A DNA stretch of 64,000 nt from assembly GCF_001941625.1 (NCBI RefSeq), contig NZ_CP016076.1, positions 4,862,249 to 4,926,248 of the forward strand, in the 5' to 3' direction. Shown in pieces: positions 27,584 through 36,188 of this stretch. A model generated the notes under the pieces. It did no database searches and was not told the origin of the DNA. It saw only the letters and a program-made list of their open reading frames with translations. Made by a program: the position numbers and the translations under genes. Each line of letters opens with the position of its first letter. Position 1 is the stretch's first letter. The stretch comes from Actinoalloteichus fjordicus. Its GTDB lineage: Bacteria; Actinomycetota; Actinomycetes; Mycobacteriales; Pseudonocardiaceae.

Positions 27584-28906
27584 ATGGCCGATCCAGTGGC
27601 AGGATCTCCGGGCAAGGCGGCAGGCGGGCAGCCGCCGCCCGCACTCGCCCGCACCCCGCCGATGGGCTGGAACAGCTGGGACTGCTACGGCGGCTCGGTC
27701 CGGGAACACGAGGTGCTCGCCAACGCCGAGTACCTCCGCGATCACCTGCTGCCGCACGGCTGGGACCACGTGGTGGTCGACATCCAGTGGTACGAGCCGA
27801 CCGCCGACACCAGCGGATACCACGAGGGCGCGATGCTGGACCTCGACGAGCACGGCAGGCCGATGCCCTCCCCGAACCGGTTCCCCTCCTCGGCGGGCGG
27901 TGCGGGCTTCGCACCCCTGGGCGCACGAATCCATGCGATGGGGCTGCGCTTCGGTCTGCACATCCTTCGCGGCATCCCCCGGCAGGCCGTCGCGCTGCGG
28001 CTGCCGATCCTGGGCACCGAGTGGACGGCCGCCGACGTCGCCGATCACGAGAACGTCTGCCCGTGGAACCCCGACAACCTCGGGCTGAACCACGAGCATC
28101 CCGGCGCGCAGGCCTACTACGACTCGCTGCTGGCCCGCTTCGCCGAGTGGGGCGTGGACTACGTCAAGGCGGACGACATGCTCGTCCCGTACCACCGATC
28201 CGAGATCGAGGCCTTCTCTCGGGCGATCGAGGCCAGCGGCAGGCCGATGACGCTCAGTCTCTCCCCCGGCACCGACCTGGCCGTGGAGCACGTCGATCAC
28301 CTCACCCGGCACAGCAGGCTCTGGCGGATCTCCGACGACCTGTGGGATCGGTGGCCCGACGTCCACGCCCAGTTCGACCGCACGGCGCGCTGGGTCGCGC
28401 ACGCAGGCCCGGGTCACTGGCCCGACGCCGACATGCTGCCGCTGGGCCGGATCGGCATCCGGGCCCACGGCGGCGACGACCGCGCCTCGCGGCTCACCCG
28501 CGACGAGCAGCGGACCCTGATGACGCTCTGGGCGATGGCCCGCTCGCCGCTGATGTTCGGCGGCGACCTGCCCTCCACCGACGAGTGGACGCTCGGCCTG
28601 CTCACCAACGACGCCGTCCTGCGCATCACCAGAGACAGCGTCGGCAACCGCAGGCACCGACAGGACGGCGACCTCGTCGTCTGGACGGCGCAGAGCACGG
28701 ACGGCCTGCTCCGCTATGTCGCGCAGTTCAACCTGGGCGACGAGGCCGCCGAGTCCCGCGTGACGGCGGCCGAGTTCGACATCGAGCCCGACGAACTGGT
28801 CGTCGACCTGTGGTCCGTCGCCGAGCCTGCCCGGTTCGGCACGACGCGCACGGTGTCCCTGCCCGCGCACGGCTGCGTGCTCTGGTCGATCACGGCGGTC
28901 CCGTGA
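27584..28906 (+). CDS. GH27-family alpha-galactosidase, cytoplasmic
   Basis: A 440-residue family 27 glycoside hydrolase without a signal peptide. It begins with the family signature PPMGWNSWDCYGG. The nucleophile is Asp197 in VDYVKADDM, and the acid/base is probably Asp252 in LWRISDDLWDRW. The glycine/proline-rich catalytic barrel is followed by an all-beta C-terminal domain (about residues 345-440). It hydrolyses terminal alpha-linked galactose. Because it has no export signal, its substrate must enter the cell first, which fits the sugar-binding lipoprotein upstream. Confidence 0.9.
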   Translation: MADPVAGSPGKAAGGQPPPALARTPPMGWNSWDCYGGSVREHEVLANAEYLRDHLLPHGWDHVVVDIQWYEPTADTSGYHEGAMLDLDEHGRPMPSPNRFPSSAGGAGFAPLGARIHAMGLRFGLHILRGIPRQAVALRLPILGTEWTAADVADHENVCPWNPDNLGLNHEHPGAQAYYDSLLARFAEWGVDYVKADDMLVPYHRSEIEAFSRAIEASGRPMTLSLSPGTDLAVEHVDHLTRHSRLWRISDDLWDRWPDVHAQFDRTARWVAHAGPGHWPDADMLPLGRIGIRAHGGDDRASRLTRDEQRTLMTLWAMARSPLMFGGDLPSTDEWTLGLLTNDAVLRITRDSVGNRRHRQDGDLVVWTAQSTDGLLRYVAQFNLGDEAAESRVTAAEFDIEPDELVVDLWSVAEPARFGTTRTVSLPAHGCVLWSITAVP

Positions 28907-29221
28907 GCCGGGGTCTCGGCCCGGCGGGGCCGGACAGGGACCCGGGCCGCGCGCGGCGGGCCCGGCCGACGCCGCCCGGCGTCGATCCGACCACGCGGCG
29001 CGGCGGCTCCTTCGATCGGGTAGGTGGGGTCGGTCGACGGGGTGAAATCCCTGGCATCGCGGCGGGAATGACGAGAAACCGGGGGTGGCGACGAGAAAGT
29101 CGGGGGGATGACCGATAATGACGACGCGTCCACGGGCGCAGTGTTGCGTTGGCTGCTCCGTTGAGTGGCCGGGGGTCGCCTTCTCTTCCGGCGGCCCCTT
29201 TTCCCGTAGAGAGGGCTGCTG
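28907..29221. other. Intergenic region with hairpins
   Basis: No gene. A short stem CGGCCC/GGGCCG at 28917-28932 directly after the alpha-galactosidase may end its transcript. A second, better hairpin followed by TTTT lies at 29172-29202, just before the NYN gene. Confidence 0.5.
29172..29202 (+). terminator. Intrinsic terminator-like hairpin before the NYN gene
   Basis: GGGGTCGCC and GGCGGCCCC pair over 9 positions with one mismatch around a 9-base loop, then TTTT. It is only 19 bases before the next start, so it could attenuate that gene or end a short leader RNA. Confidence 0.5.
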
Positions 29222-30103
29222 ATGGATCGATGTGCGATCTTCGTCGACGCAGGCTATCTCTACGCGGAGGGGGGCAGACTCTGCCGACAGACCACGTCGC
29301 GCTCGGCCCTGCTGCTCAAACCCGAGCCGTTCCTCAGCCTGATGACCTCGGTCGCCGAGGAGCTGACCGGCATGCCGGTACTGCGGACCTACTGGTACGA
29401 CGCGGCGCGGGGCGGCCATCGGACGAGCGAACAGCGGGCCATCGCCGTGCTGCCGGACGTGAAGCTGCGGCTGGGCAGGCTCAACGGCAGCGGCCAGCAG
29501 AAGGGCGTCGACGCCCTCATCTACCGCGACATGATCATGCTGGCCCAGTTGGGCGCGGTGAGCGACGTGCTGCTGGTGAGCGGGGACGAGGATCTGCGGG
29601 AGGGCGTGCGCACGGCGCAGGATCACGGCGTGCGCGTCGTGCTGGTGGGCATCGAGGCCGAGAGCGGCAAGTACAACCAGTCCGAGGAGCTGGTGTTCGA
29701 GTCGGATCGGCTGCACAGCCTCTCCAAGGACGAGCTGACCCCGGTGTTCGACCTCCGGCCGCCGTTGCCGCCGCCCACGGTGCTTCCGATTCCCGTGCAG
29801 ATCGAGTCGGGGGAGGACGCCGACGGTGAGCAGGCGACGCCCAGCCCGATTCAGGCGATGCTGACGCCGAGGGCCGCCTCGGCCGAGTTCACCGCGCGCT
29901 GGCTCGCCAACAGCTCCAGCTCCGAACTGGCCGACCTGCTGGCTCGTCGACCCAGCATTCCGCACGCGTTGGACCAGGGGCTGCGCGCCCATGTCGAGCA
30001 GGCCCTCGGCATCGACCTCCAGGAACAGGAGCAGATCCGCCGCGACGTGCGGTCCGCGTTCTGGGGCGTCGTCGCGGCGAACGTCGACTCTCGGCAGCTA
30101 TGA
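29222..30103 (+). CDS. NYN-domain (PIN-like) ribonuclease-like protein
   Basis: A 293-residue protein. Residues 1-165 form a NYN domain of the PIN-like nuclease fold, with the expected acidic positions: Asp9 in IFVDAGYLY, the Asp in KGVDALIYRDM, and the Asp/Glu pair in LLVSGDEDLREG. Proteins of this group cleave RNA with a divalent metal. A proline-rich linker leads to a C-terminal helical domain (residues about 205-293) of unknown role. The ATG has GAGAGGG about 6 bases upstream. It is monocistronic. Confidence 0.87.
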   Translation: MDRCAIFVDAGYLYAEGGRLCRQTTSRSALLLKPEPFLSLMTSVAEELTGMPVLRTYWYDAARGGHRTSEQRAIAVLPDVKLRLGRLNGSGQQKGVDALIYRDMIMLAQLGAVSDVLLVSGDEDLREGVRTAQDHGVRVVLVGIEAESGKYNQSEELVFESDRLHSLSKDELTPVFDLRPPLPPPTVLPIPVQIESGEDADGEQATPSPIQAMLTPRAASAEFTARWLANSSSSELADLLARRPSIPHALDQGLRAHVEQALGIDLQEQEQIRRDVRSAFWGVVAANVDSRQL

Positions 30104-30349
30104 GAGCCGGTCGGTGCTCCCTGCCGTCGGAGTTGCGCGGGGCAGGCGGCGGCGTCGGTCACCATGACTCCGTGCAGGCGCCCTCCGCTCGCCGTGCGAC
30201 TCGTCCACGCCGATCCCCGCTCACGGCGGAGCAGGGCCGAGGACAGGCGCTGAGCAGGCGGCATCGGCTCGCAGCACGGAGCGCGGGCCGAGCCTGCCTG
30301 CGACCTCGGCACGACGAGCCGGGCGAGCGGGCCGCCGACGGGCCTGCGG

Positions 30350-31411
30350 TCAGCCGCCGGTGGTCGTCAGGTCGATGATCACCTTCACGTCGTCCTCGTG
30401 GTGTTCGAAGGCCTCGTGGAATCGCGCCAGCGGGACGCGCCTGGTCACCAGTCGGGCGAGCCAGTCCCGGTTCGCCGCCGCCAGGGCGTCGGCGGCAAGC
30501 GTGTAGTGCCCCAGGTTGGCGTTGACCGAGCCGAAGACGGCGTCGTTCTCCAGGACGATGCTCCGGTTGAGGCTGCCGAGGTCGGTGGGCAGCACCCGAC
30601 CCGGCGAGGAGACGCCGGTGAGACAGACGATCCCGTAGGCGGCGGTCACCGCCATCGCCTCGCACACGAGCTGATCGACGCCCGTGGCCTCGATGACGAT
30701 GTCCGGGCGCAGTCGCGTGCCGAATGCCGACACGCCGTCGTGGTGATAGGTGGCCCCGAGGTCCCGGACCAGGGCGACCTTGGGTCCGTCGACGACCCGG
30801 TCCAGCACGTGGACGTCGAGGCCGCGTTGGACGCCGATGAGCGCGGCGAGCAGGCCGATCGGCCCGGCGCCGGTGATGAGGACGCTCTTCGGCTCGTACC
30901 AGGAGCGCTGCCCGATCCGCTCGATCTGATCCCAGGCCTTGGCGACCACGCTGGTCGGCTCCAGCAGCATGCCGACGTCGGAGAGCCGGGGGTCGAGCCG
31001 GACCGCGTACTCGGACTCCACCGTCCAGGCCTCGCTCGCGTAGCCGTCCAGGCCCTTGATGCCGCGCTCGGTGTAGCGGCCGTTGCGACACATGTCGAAG
31101 TACCCGCGCGCACAGGCGCCGCAGGGCTCGGGGTCCGGTCTTCTGACGACGCCCACGACGAGGTCGCCTTCGGCGAAGTCGGAGTCCGCGGGCGCCTGCC
31201 GAACCCGGCCGAGGGACTCGTGCCCGATGATCAGCCTCCTGCGGCCCGGCACGGCCTCCCCGAACTGGGCGTCCACGATCTCCCGGTCCGTTCCGCACAC
31301 CCCCACCGCGAGGCCGTCCACGAGCAGCTCGCCCGGTCCGGGTGTCGGGTCGTCCACCTCGTCGACTCGCAGCGAGTCCTGCTCGCCCGGCGTCACCGTC
31401 AACGCACGCAT
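30350..31411 (-). CDS. Zinc-dependent medium-chain dehydrogenase (glucose 1-dehydrogenase-like)
   Basis: A 353-residue MDR-superfamily alcohol/sugar dehydrogenase. Catalytic zinc ligands are seen in GVCGTDREI and GHESLGRV. The structural-zinc region has only part of the usual four cysteines (PCGACARGYFDMC). The Rossmann motif is VLITGAGPIGLLAALIG. The overall pattern (RYTERGIKGLDGYASEAW, LEPTSVVAKAWDQ) is that of archaeal-type glucose dehydrogenases. The ATG follows GGGAGGGG. It is transcribed divergently from lutABC, but no shared function is evident. Confidence 0.87.
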   Translation of the reverse strand: MRALTVTPGEQDSLRVDEVDDPTPGPGELLVDGLAVGVCGTDREIVDAQFGEAVPGRRRLIIGHESLGRVRQAPADSDFAEGDLVVGVVRRPDPEPCGACARGYFDMCRNGRYTERGIKGLDGYASEAWTVESEYAVRLDPRLSDVGMLLEPTSVVAKAWDQIERIGQRSWYEPKSVLITGAGPIGLLAALIGVQRGLDVHVLDRVVDGPKVALVRDLGATYHHDGVSAFGTRLRPDIVIEATGVDQLVCEAMAVTAAYGIVCLTGVSSPGRVLPTDLGSLNRSIVLENDAVFGSVNANLGHYTLAADALAAANRDWLARLVTRRVPLARFHEAFEHHEDDVKVIIDLTTTGG

Positions 31412-31826
31412 GTCCGGTCCCCTCCCGCTGCCACGGCTCGTTTCGAACCCTGATCAGACAAGACCATGACACGAACGGCCCTCGCCCCGCTGCCGTGCCA
31501 CCCACACCCGTCCCACTGCCACCATCCGACTCGCTCGACTCGCGCGGGTCTGCTCGGCGTGGGAGGGAGGGAGCCTGCCCACGAACGGCCCGTGGTGCGC
31601 TGAGACGATCCTGATTGCGACGAGACCGGCCGAGCGCGGAAACGGCGGAATCGGGCGCGGGCGACGCCGCCGGAGCAGGCACGGCGCTGGTCGGCGAGGA
31701 CACCGCCGGGCCTGCCGGCCGGTTTCAGCCGTCGATTTCCGGCTCGGGGTGCACGCATCGCCCCGCCCGGTCTGACAAGCTCGGAAGCACCGGCATGGCG
31801 GCGGAGGAACAAGGGGGCTGGTGGTA
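31412..31826. other. Divergent intergenic region between dehydrogenase and lutABC
   Basis: No gene. It must contain both promoters. I could not identify a convincing -35/-10 pair or the operator of a lactate regulator. Confidence 0.4.
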
Positions 31827-32549
31827 GTGCGGGTGGCGCTGTTCGCGACGTGCGTGACCGACACGTTGTACCCGCGCACCGGGCAGGCCGTGGTGCGGCT
31901 GCTGGAGCGGCTCGGCTGCGAGGTCGACTTCCCGGCGGCCCAGACCTGCTGCGGGCAGATGCACTACAACACGGGATATCCGAAGCACGCGGCGGCGCTG
32001 GCCGCCGACTACGAGCGCATCTTCACCGAGTACGACGCGGTGGTGGCGCCGTCGGGCTCGTGCGTCGGCATGGTCCGGGAGATCTACCCGAAGCTGCTCG
32101 ACTCGACGCAGGCCGCCATCCGCAGCCATGAGCTGTCGGAGTTCCTGGTGGACGTCCTGGGCGTCACCGACGTCGGCGCCTACTTCCCCCATCGGGTCAC
32201 CTATCACCCCACCTGTCACTCGCTGCGGATGCTGAAGGTCGGCGACCGACCGATGCGGCTGTTGCGCGCGGTGCGGGGCCTGGAGCTGGTGGAGCTGCCC
32301 GAGGCCGAGTCCTGCTGCGGCTTCGGCGGCACCTTCGCCATCAAGAACGCCGACACCTCCAGCGCGATGCTGACGGACAAGATCAAGGGCATCACCGAGA
32401 CCCGCGCCGAGGTGCTCACCGCCGGGGACAACTCCTGCCTGATGCACATCGGCGGCGGGCTGTCCCGGCTCCGGGCAGGCGTCAGTCCTGTTCACCTCGC
32501 GGAGATCCTGAGCAGCACGGAGGAGGAGCCATGGCAGGCCGTGGCGTGA
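31827..32549 (+). CDS. lutA: LutA, lactate utilisation iron-sulfur protein
   Basis: A 240-residue protein of the CCG (cysteine-rich) family, with the two signature motifs QTCCGQMHYN and ESCCGFGGTFAIKN. With LutB and LutC it forms the iron-sulfur complex oxidising L-lactate to pyruvate. I prefer this GTG (MRVALFATCVTD) over one two codons earlier because AAGGGGG is then 9 bases upstream. The 3' end overlaps lutB by 19 bases. Confidence 0.92.
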   Translation: MRVALFATCVTDTLYPRTGQAVVRLLERLGCEVDFPAAQTCCGQMHYNTGYPKHAAALAADYERIFTEYDAVVAPSGSCVGMVREIYPKLLDSTQAAIRSHELSEFLVDVLGVTDVGAYFPHRVTYHPTCHSLRMLKVGDRPMRLLRAVRGLELVELPEAESCCGFGGTFAIKNADTSSAMLTDKIKGITETRAEVLTAGDNSCLMHIGGGLSRLRAGVSPVHLAEILSSTEEEPWQAVA

Positions 32550-33961
32550 CCTGGCTGGGCACGCCGACCTTCCCCAAGGCGGCGCGCACGGCCCTGGCGG
32601 ACACTCAGCTGCGCACCAATCTGCGCAACGCGACGACCACGATCCGAGGCAAGCGGGCAGGCGCCGTGGCCGAGCTGCCCGACTGGGAGCCGCTGCGGCT
32701 GGCAGGCGAGGCGATCAAGGACGAGGTGCTCGCCGACCTCGGCACCTACCTGGAGCGACTGGAGGCCGCGGTCACCGCGCGCGGCGGGGTCGTGCACTGG
32801 GCCCGCGACGCCGTGGAGGCCAACGAGATCGTCCTGCGCCTCACCCGCGAGGCGGGCGCCGACGAGGTCGTCAAGATCAAGTCGATGGCGACCGCCGAGA
32901 TCGGGTTGAACGAGGCGCTGGCCGAGGGCGGCGTGCAGGCGGTGGAGACCGACCTCGCGGAGCTGATCGTGCAGCTGGGCGAGGACCGTCCCTCCCACAT
33001 CCTGGTCCCCGCGATCCACCGCAACCGCTCGGAGATCCGGGAGATCTTCCGGCGGGAGATGCCCGACGTGCCCGAGGACATCACCGACGAGCCCAGGGAG
33101 CTGGCCGAGGCGGCCCGCAGGCACCTTCGGCAGAAGTTCCTCACGGCGAAGGTGGCCGTGTCGGGGGCGAACTTCGCGGTGGCCGACAGCGGATCGGTGG
33201 TGGTGGTCGAGTCCGAGGGCAACGGTCGGATGTGCCTCACCCTGCCGGAGACGCTGATCACCGTGATGGGCATCGAGAAGGTGGTGCCGACGTGGTCCGA
33301 TCTGGAGGTCTTCCTCCAACTCCTGCCCCGGTCGTCCACTGCGGAGCGGATGAACCCCTACACGTCGGTGTGGACCGGGGTGACGCCCGGTGACGGGCCG
33401 AAGAACTTCCACCTGATCCTGCTGGACAACGGTCGCACCGACACGCTGGCCGACACGGTGGGCAGGCAGGCGCTGCGCTGCATCCGGTGTTCGGCCTGCC
33501 TGAACGTGTGCCCGGTCTACGAGCGCACCGGCGGCGCGGCCTACGGCTCGGTGTATCCGGGTCCGATCGGCGCGATCCTCACCCCGCAGCTGCTCGGGGA
33601 GGACGTCGACAAGCAGGCGAGGTCGCTGCCCTATGCCTCCTCGCTGTGCGGCGCGTGCTTCGAGGTCTGTCCGGTGCGGATCGACATCCCCGAGGTGCTG
33701 GTGCACCTGCGGGCCGAGGCGGTTCAGGCCAAGAACAAGACCTCTCCGGAGGCGGTGGCGATGGCCGCGCTCGCCTGGGCGATGGGCGACGCCCGCCGCT
33801 GGGCCGCAGCCCAGAAGGCCGCCGGGATCGGCAGGCTGCTCAGTCGGGGCGGGCGGATCACCAGCCTGCCGTGGCCGGGATCGAAGTGGACCTCCTCGCG
33901 GGACCTGCCCGCGCCGCCCAAGGAGACGTTCCGCGCGTGGTGGAGGAGGACCCGTGGCTAA
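32531..33961 (+). CDS. lutB: LutB, lactate utilisation iron-sulfur protein
   Basis: A 476-residue LutB/YkgF protein. The N-terminal LUD domain holds SGANFAVADSGSVVVVE. Two 4Fe-4S motifs follow: CIRCSACLNVCPVY near residue 317 and CGACFEVCPV near residue 373, then the C-terminal DUF3390-like tail ending PPKETFRAWWRRTRG. It is the central electron-transfer subunit of the lactate oxidation complex. GGAGGAG lies inside the end of lutA, and the stop overlaps the lutC start. Confidence 0.93.
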   Translation: MAGRGVTWLGTPTFPKAARTALADTQLRTNLRNATTTIRGKRAGAVAELPDWEPLRLAGEAIKDEVLADLGTYLERLEAAVTARGGVVHWARDAVEANEIVLRLTREAGADEVVKIKSMATAEIGLNEALAEGGVQAVETDLAELIVQLGEDRPSHILVPAIHRNRSEIREIFRREMPDVPEDITDEPRELAEAARRHLRQKFLTAKVAVSGANFAVADSGSVVVVESEGNGRMCLTLPETLITVMGIEKVVPTWSDLEVFLQLLPRSSTAERMNPYTSVWTGVTPGDGPKNFHLILLDNGRTDTLADTVGRQALRCIRCSACLNVCPVYERTGGAAYGSVYPGPIGAILTPQLLGEDVDKQARSLPYASSLCGACFEVCPVRIDIPEVLVHLRAEAVQAKNKTSPEAVAMAALAWAMGDARRWAAAQKAAGIGRLLSRGGRITSLPWPGSKWTSSRDLPAPPKETFRAWWRRTRG

Positions 33962-34655
33962 ATCCGAGCGCGCGGCGACAGGGCACGCGGGGACCGGGCA
34001 GGCGGCGGCCGAGCGCGCGGGGACCGGGCAGGCGGGCTCGGCACGCGAGGCCGTGCTGGGCCGCATCCGGGCCGCACTGGCCGACCGGCCCGGCCCGGTC
34101 ACGGTGCCCAGGGACTACGACCGCACCCGCGAGGCGGCCGATCCGCTCGCGCTGCTCGCCGAGCGGATCGAGGACTACCGCGCGGTGGTGCACCGGGTCG
34201 ACGCCGCCGGACTGCCCGGCCGGATCGCGACGTCGTTGGCGGCACGCGGCGCCCGCCGGATGGCCGCCCCCGTCGACCTGCCCACGAGCTGGCTGGCACC
34301 CGAGGTGACCTGGCGGCCCGACACGGATCAGTCGTTGACCATCGACGAGCTGGACGGCATCGACGGCGTGCTCACCGGCTGCGCGGTGGCCGTGGCCGAG
34401 ACCGGCACGCTGGTGCTGGACGCGGGCGAGGCGCAGGGCAGGCGAGTGCTCACCCTGCTGCCCGACTATCACCTGTGCGTGGTGCGGGCCGATCAGGTGG
34501 CGGTCTCGCTGCCCGAGGCGCTGGCCCGGCTCGACGGCACCAGACCGCTGACCTTCGTGAGCGGCCCGTCGGCGACCAGCGACATCGAGCTGAACCGCGT
34601 CGAGGGCGTGCACGGCCCCCGCACGCTCGAAGTCGTCATCGTCACGGGCGGGTAG
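33954..34655 (+). CDS. lutC: LutC, lactate utilisation LUD-domain protein
   Basis: A 233-residue LUD-domain protein. The GTG start overlaps the lutB stop by 8 bases (GTGGCTAA) and is preceded by GGAGGAGG; a longer frame upstream is a shadow of lutB. The N-terminus contains a short repeated peptide (ATGHAGTGQAAAERAGTGQA). The LUD core is VLTGCAVAVAETGTLVLDAG through TFVSGPSATSDIELNRVEGV. It completes the lactate oxidation complex. Confidence 0.93.
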   Translation: MAKSERAATGHAGTGQAAAERAGTGQAGSAREAVLGRIRAALADRPGPVTVPRDYDRTREAADPLALLAERIEDYRAVVHRVDAAGLPGRIATSLAARGARRMAAPVDLPTSWLAPEVTWRPDTDQSLTIDELDGIDGVLTGCAVAVAETGTLVLDAGEAQGRRVLTLLPDYHLCVVRADQVAVSLPEALARLDGTRPLTFVSGPSATSDIELNRVEGVHGPRTLEVVIVTGG

Positions 34656-34686
34656 ATCCCGCCCCCGCAGGGATCTGGGCGAGTCG

Positions 34687-35154
34687 TTAAACGACCGGAG
34701 GAAGATCTGCCAGCACCGCGGAGCGGTTCTCCAGCACGAAGTCACGCAGAACGGTGGGCTTGAGGTCATACTCGGCCAACTGCTCCAGCGGGATCCGCTC
34801 CATCTCGTAGCCGCCACGGCTGACGTCGGTGTGCTCGTCGCCGGTCCGCGCCGACTCATCAAGGCTGACAAGGGTGGCGGCGAAGAAGTACTGGACGCTC
34901 TGCCCGCCCTCGGCAACGGAAGTGATTAGGGTCAGCTGCTGCCCGATAACTGCCTTCGCGCCGAGTTCCTCGAGCAACTCGCGCTCCAACGCGGCCTCAC
35001 GGCTGGGATCCCCGGGTTCGATACCACCGCCCGGCGTCGTCCAGTACGGAGCTACCCCAGCCTTGGTGCGCTTGATCGCCACCAGCTGACCTTCATGATC
35101 GATCAGCACAGCACGAGCCGACCGCCGCACGATCGGCACCACCGATGACGTCAC
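34687..35154 (-). CDS. NUDIX hydrolase
   Basis: A 155-residue NUDIX protein with the box GGGIEPGDPSREAALERELL followed by EELGA, matching Gx5Ex7REUxEExGU. It hydrolyses a nucleoside diphosphate linked to another group; the substrate is not predictable. GTG start with GGAGA 5 bases upstream. Its codon usage is somewhat less GC-biased than its neighbours. A small inverted repeat, GTCGTT-A-AACGAC, spans the stop codon and may end both this transcript and the convergent lut operon. Confidence 0.9.
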   Translation of the reverse strand: MTSSVVPIVRRSARAVLIDHEGQLVAIKRTKAGVAPYWTTPGGGIEPGDPSREAALERELLEELGAKAVIGQQLTLITSVAEGGQSVQYFFAATLVSLDESARTGDEHTDVSRGGYEMERIPLEQLAEYDLKPTVLRDFVLENRSAVLADLPPVV

Positions 35155-35558
35155 GATGATCTCCCTGGCTGAAGAAACAGTCCACCCCCATTGTCATCGG
35201 ATGCCGCGAAACCTCCAGCACTGCCCACCGGGCCCTCGCGTCCCGATGGGGCGAAGCGCGCGCGGTTCCCTCGCACAACTGCCAGCGCGGAACGTCAACG
35301 GACTGGATGAGTCGCTCCTCCACCCGACCACACGGGCCGTCCGCACCCGTCTGTCGATTCGGTGTCCACTGACGACTCTGGTCGCCCGGCCGCCGGTCTT
35401 TCGGATCGTTCCATCAGGCAGAGCGCCGGCACCTCAGCCCCGGCAACCGGTCCGCCGTGGGCAGGTCTCCTCGGGCGTCCGGACCACGGCGCCGCCTGCG
35501 GCGAATGCCGACCGCGGGCCAGGTCCGCCGACCGCGTGCGGTGTACGTTCACACAGTA

Positions 35559-35587
35559 TTGACATGAAGGACCGGCTGTACTTAACT
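35559..35587 (+). promoter_or_regulatory. Sigma-70-type promoter without an adjacent gene
   Basis: A perfect TTGACA box is separated by 17 bases from TTAACT. Transcription would start near 35594, about 595 bases before the next coding start. Confidence 0.5.
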
Positions 35588-35593
35588 GATTAT

Positions 35594-35660
35594 GCTATCC
35601 GCCATCTTCCCGGGCAGGCGGCGCCTGGGTGTTAGCGGTCGTTTGATTAATGACCGACGA
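35594..35660 (+). ncRNA. Candidate small RNA or structured leader
   Basis: Directly downstream of the promoter are two stems: CAGGC-GGC-GCCTG and CGGTCGTT-TGATT-AATGACCG (8 positions, one G-U). The second at 35636-35656 is well placed to end a transcript of about 65 bases, though no T-run follows. It could equally be the start of a long leader. Confidence 0.25.
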
Positions 35661-36188
35661 CGCACCACGTCGCAACAGCACGATGACGCCCGTCGGCGTC
35701 GAATCATTCGATTCGACGCGGGTTGATCATCGGGAGAGGTTGGCCGATTTGTCAGTGCATCGATCCGGCAGCCCGAGGCAGCGGACCACCAGGCCCGACG
35801 CAGGCTGACCGCCTTCCACGACCGCTCGTCCCCCGACTCCTCCGGCTGGGACCCTTCGCGGCCGATCCGAATCCTGACCTGCACCGATCGACCAGCACCC
35901 CTGCCTGAATCGTTCTAGCCCGGCAGGGTGAGGTCGCTCGCGGAGACGGCCGAGGATCGCGACTGCGACGGTCGTCGAGCACCGATCCCGCAACCGACCG
36001 TCCCGGCGGTCGGCCCCTGACGCCCGACCGACGGGAAATCCGGCGGCCGGCCATCGACCCTGCCCTGACGAGTTCCTGCCAGCACCTCGAATCGTGTTCG
36101 CGAGAACGCGGGAAGGAGCCTGCCGAAAGAACCGGTCGCAGTGTGCCGACCGACGCATTTTGCCACCCGCTGAACAAGGAGCAACAAA

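Larger units (their letters stand above)
35155..36188. other. Long intergenic region with an unassigned promoter and hairpins
   Basis: About 1 kb without a convincing gene; frames here have shadow-like composition. Between 35550 and 35720 the DNA is markedly AT-richer and carries a good rightward promoter and two hairpins, listed below. The rest is GC-rich DNA leading to the ribosome site of the ThuA-containing gene. Confidence 0.55.

Noticed and set aside
35156-35635. 159-codon rightward frame after the NUDIX gene
   Set aside because: Pro/Arg-rich shadow-like translation, a start inside the NUDIX leader, no motif and no good ribosome site.
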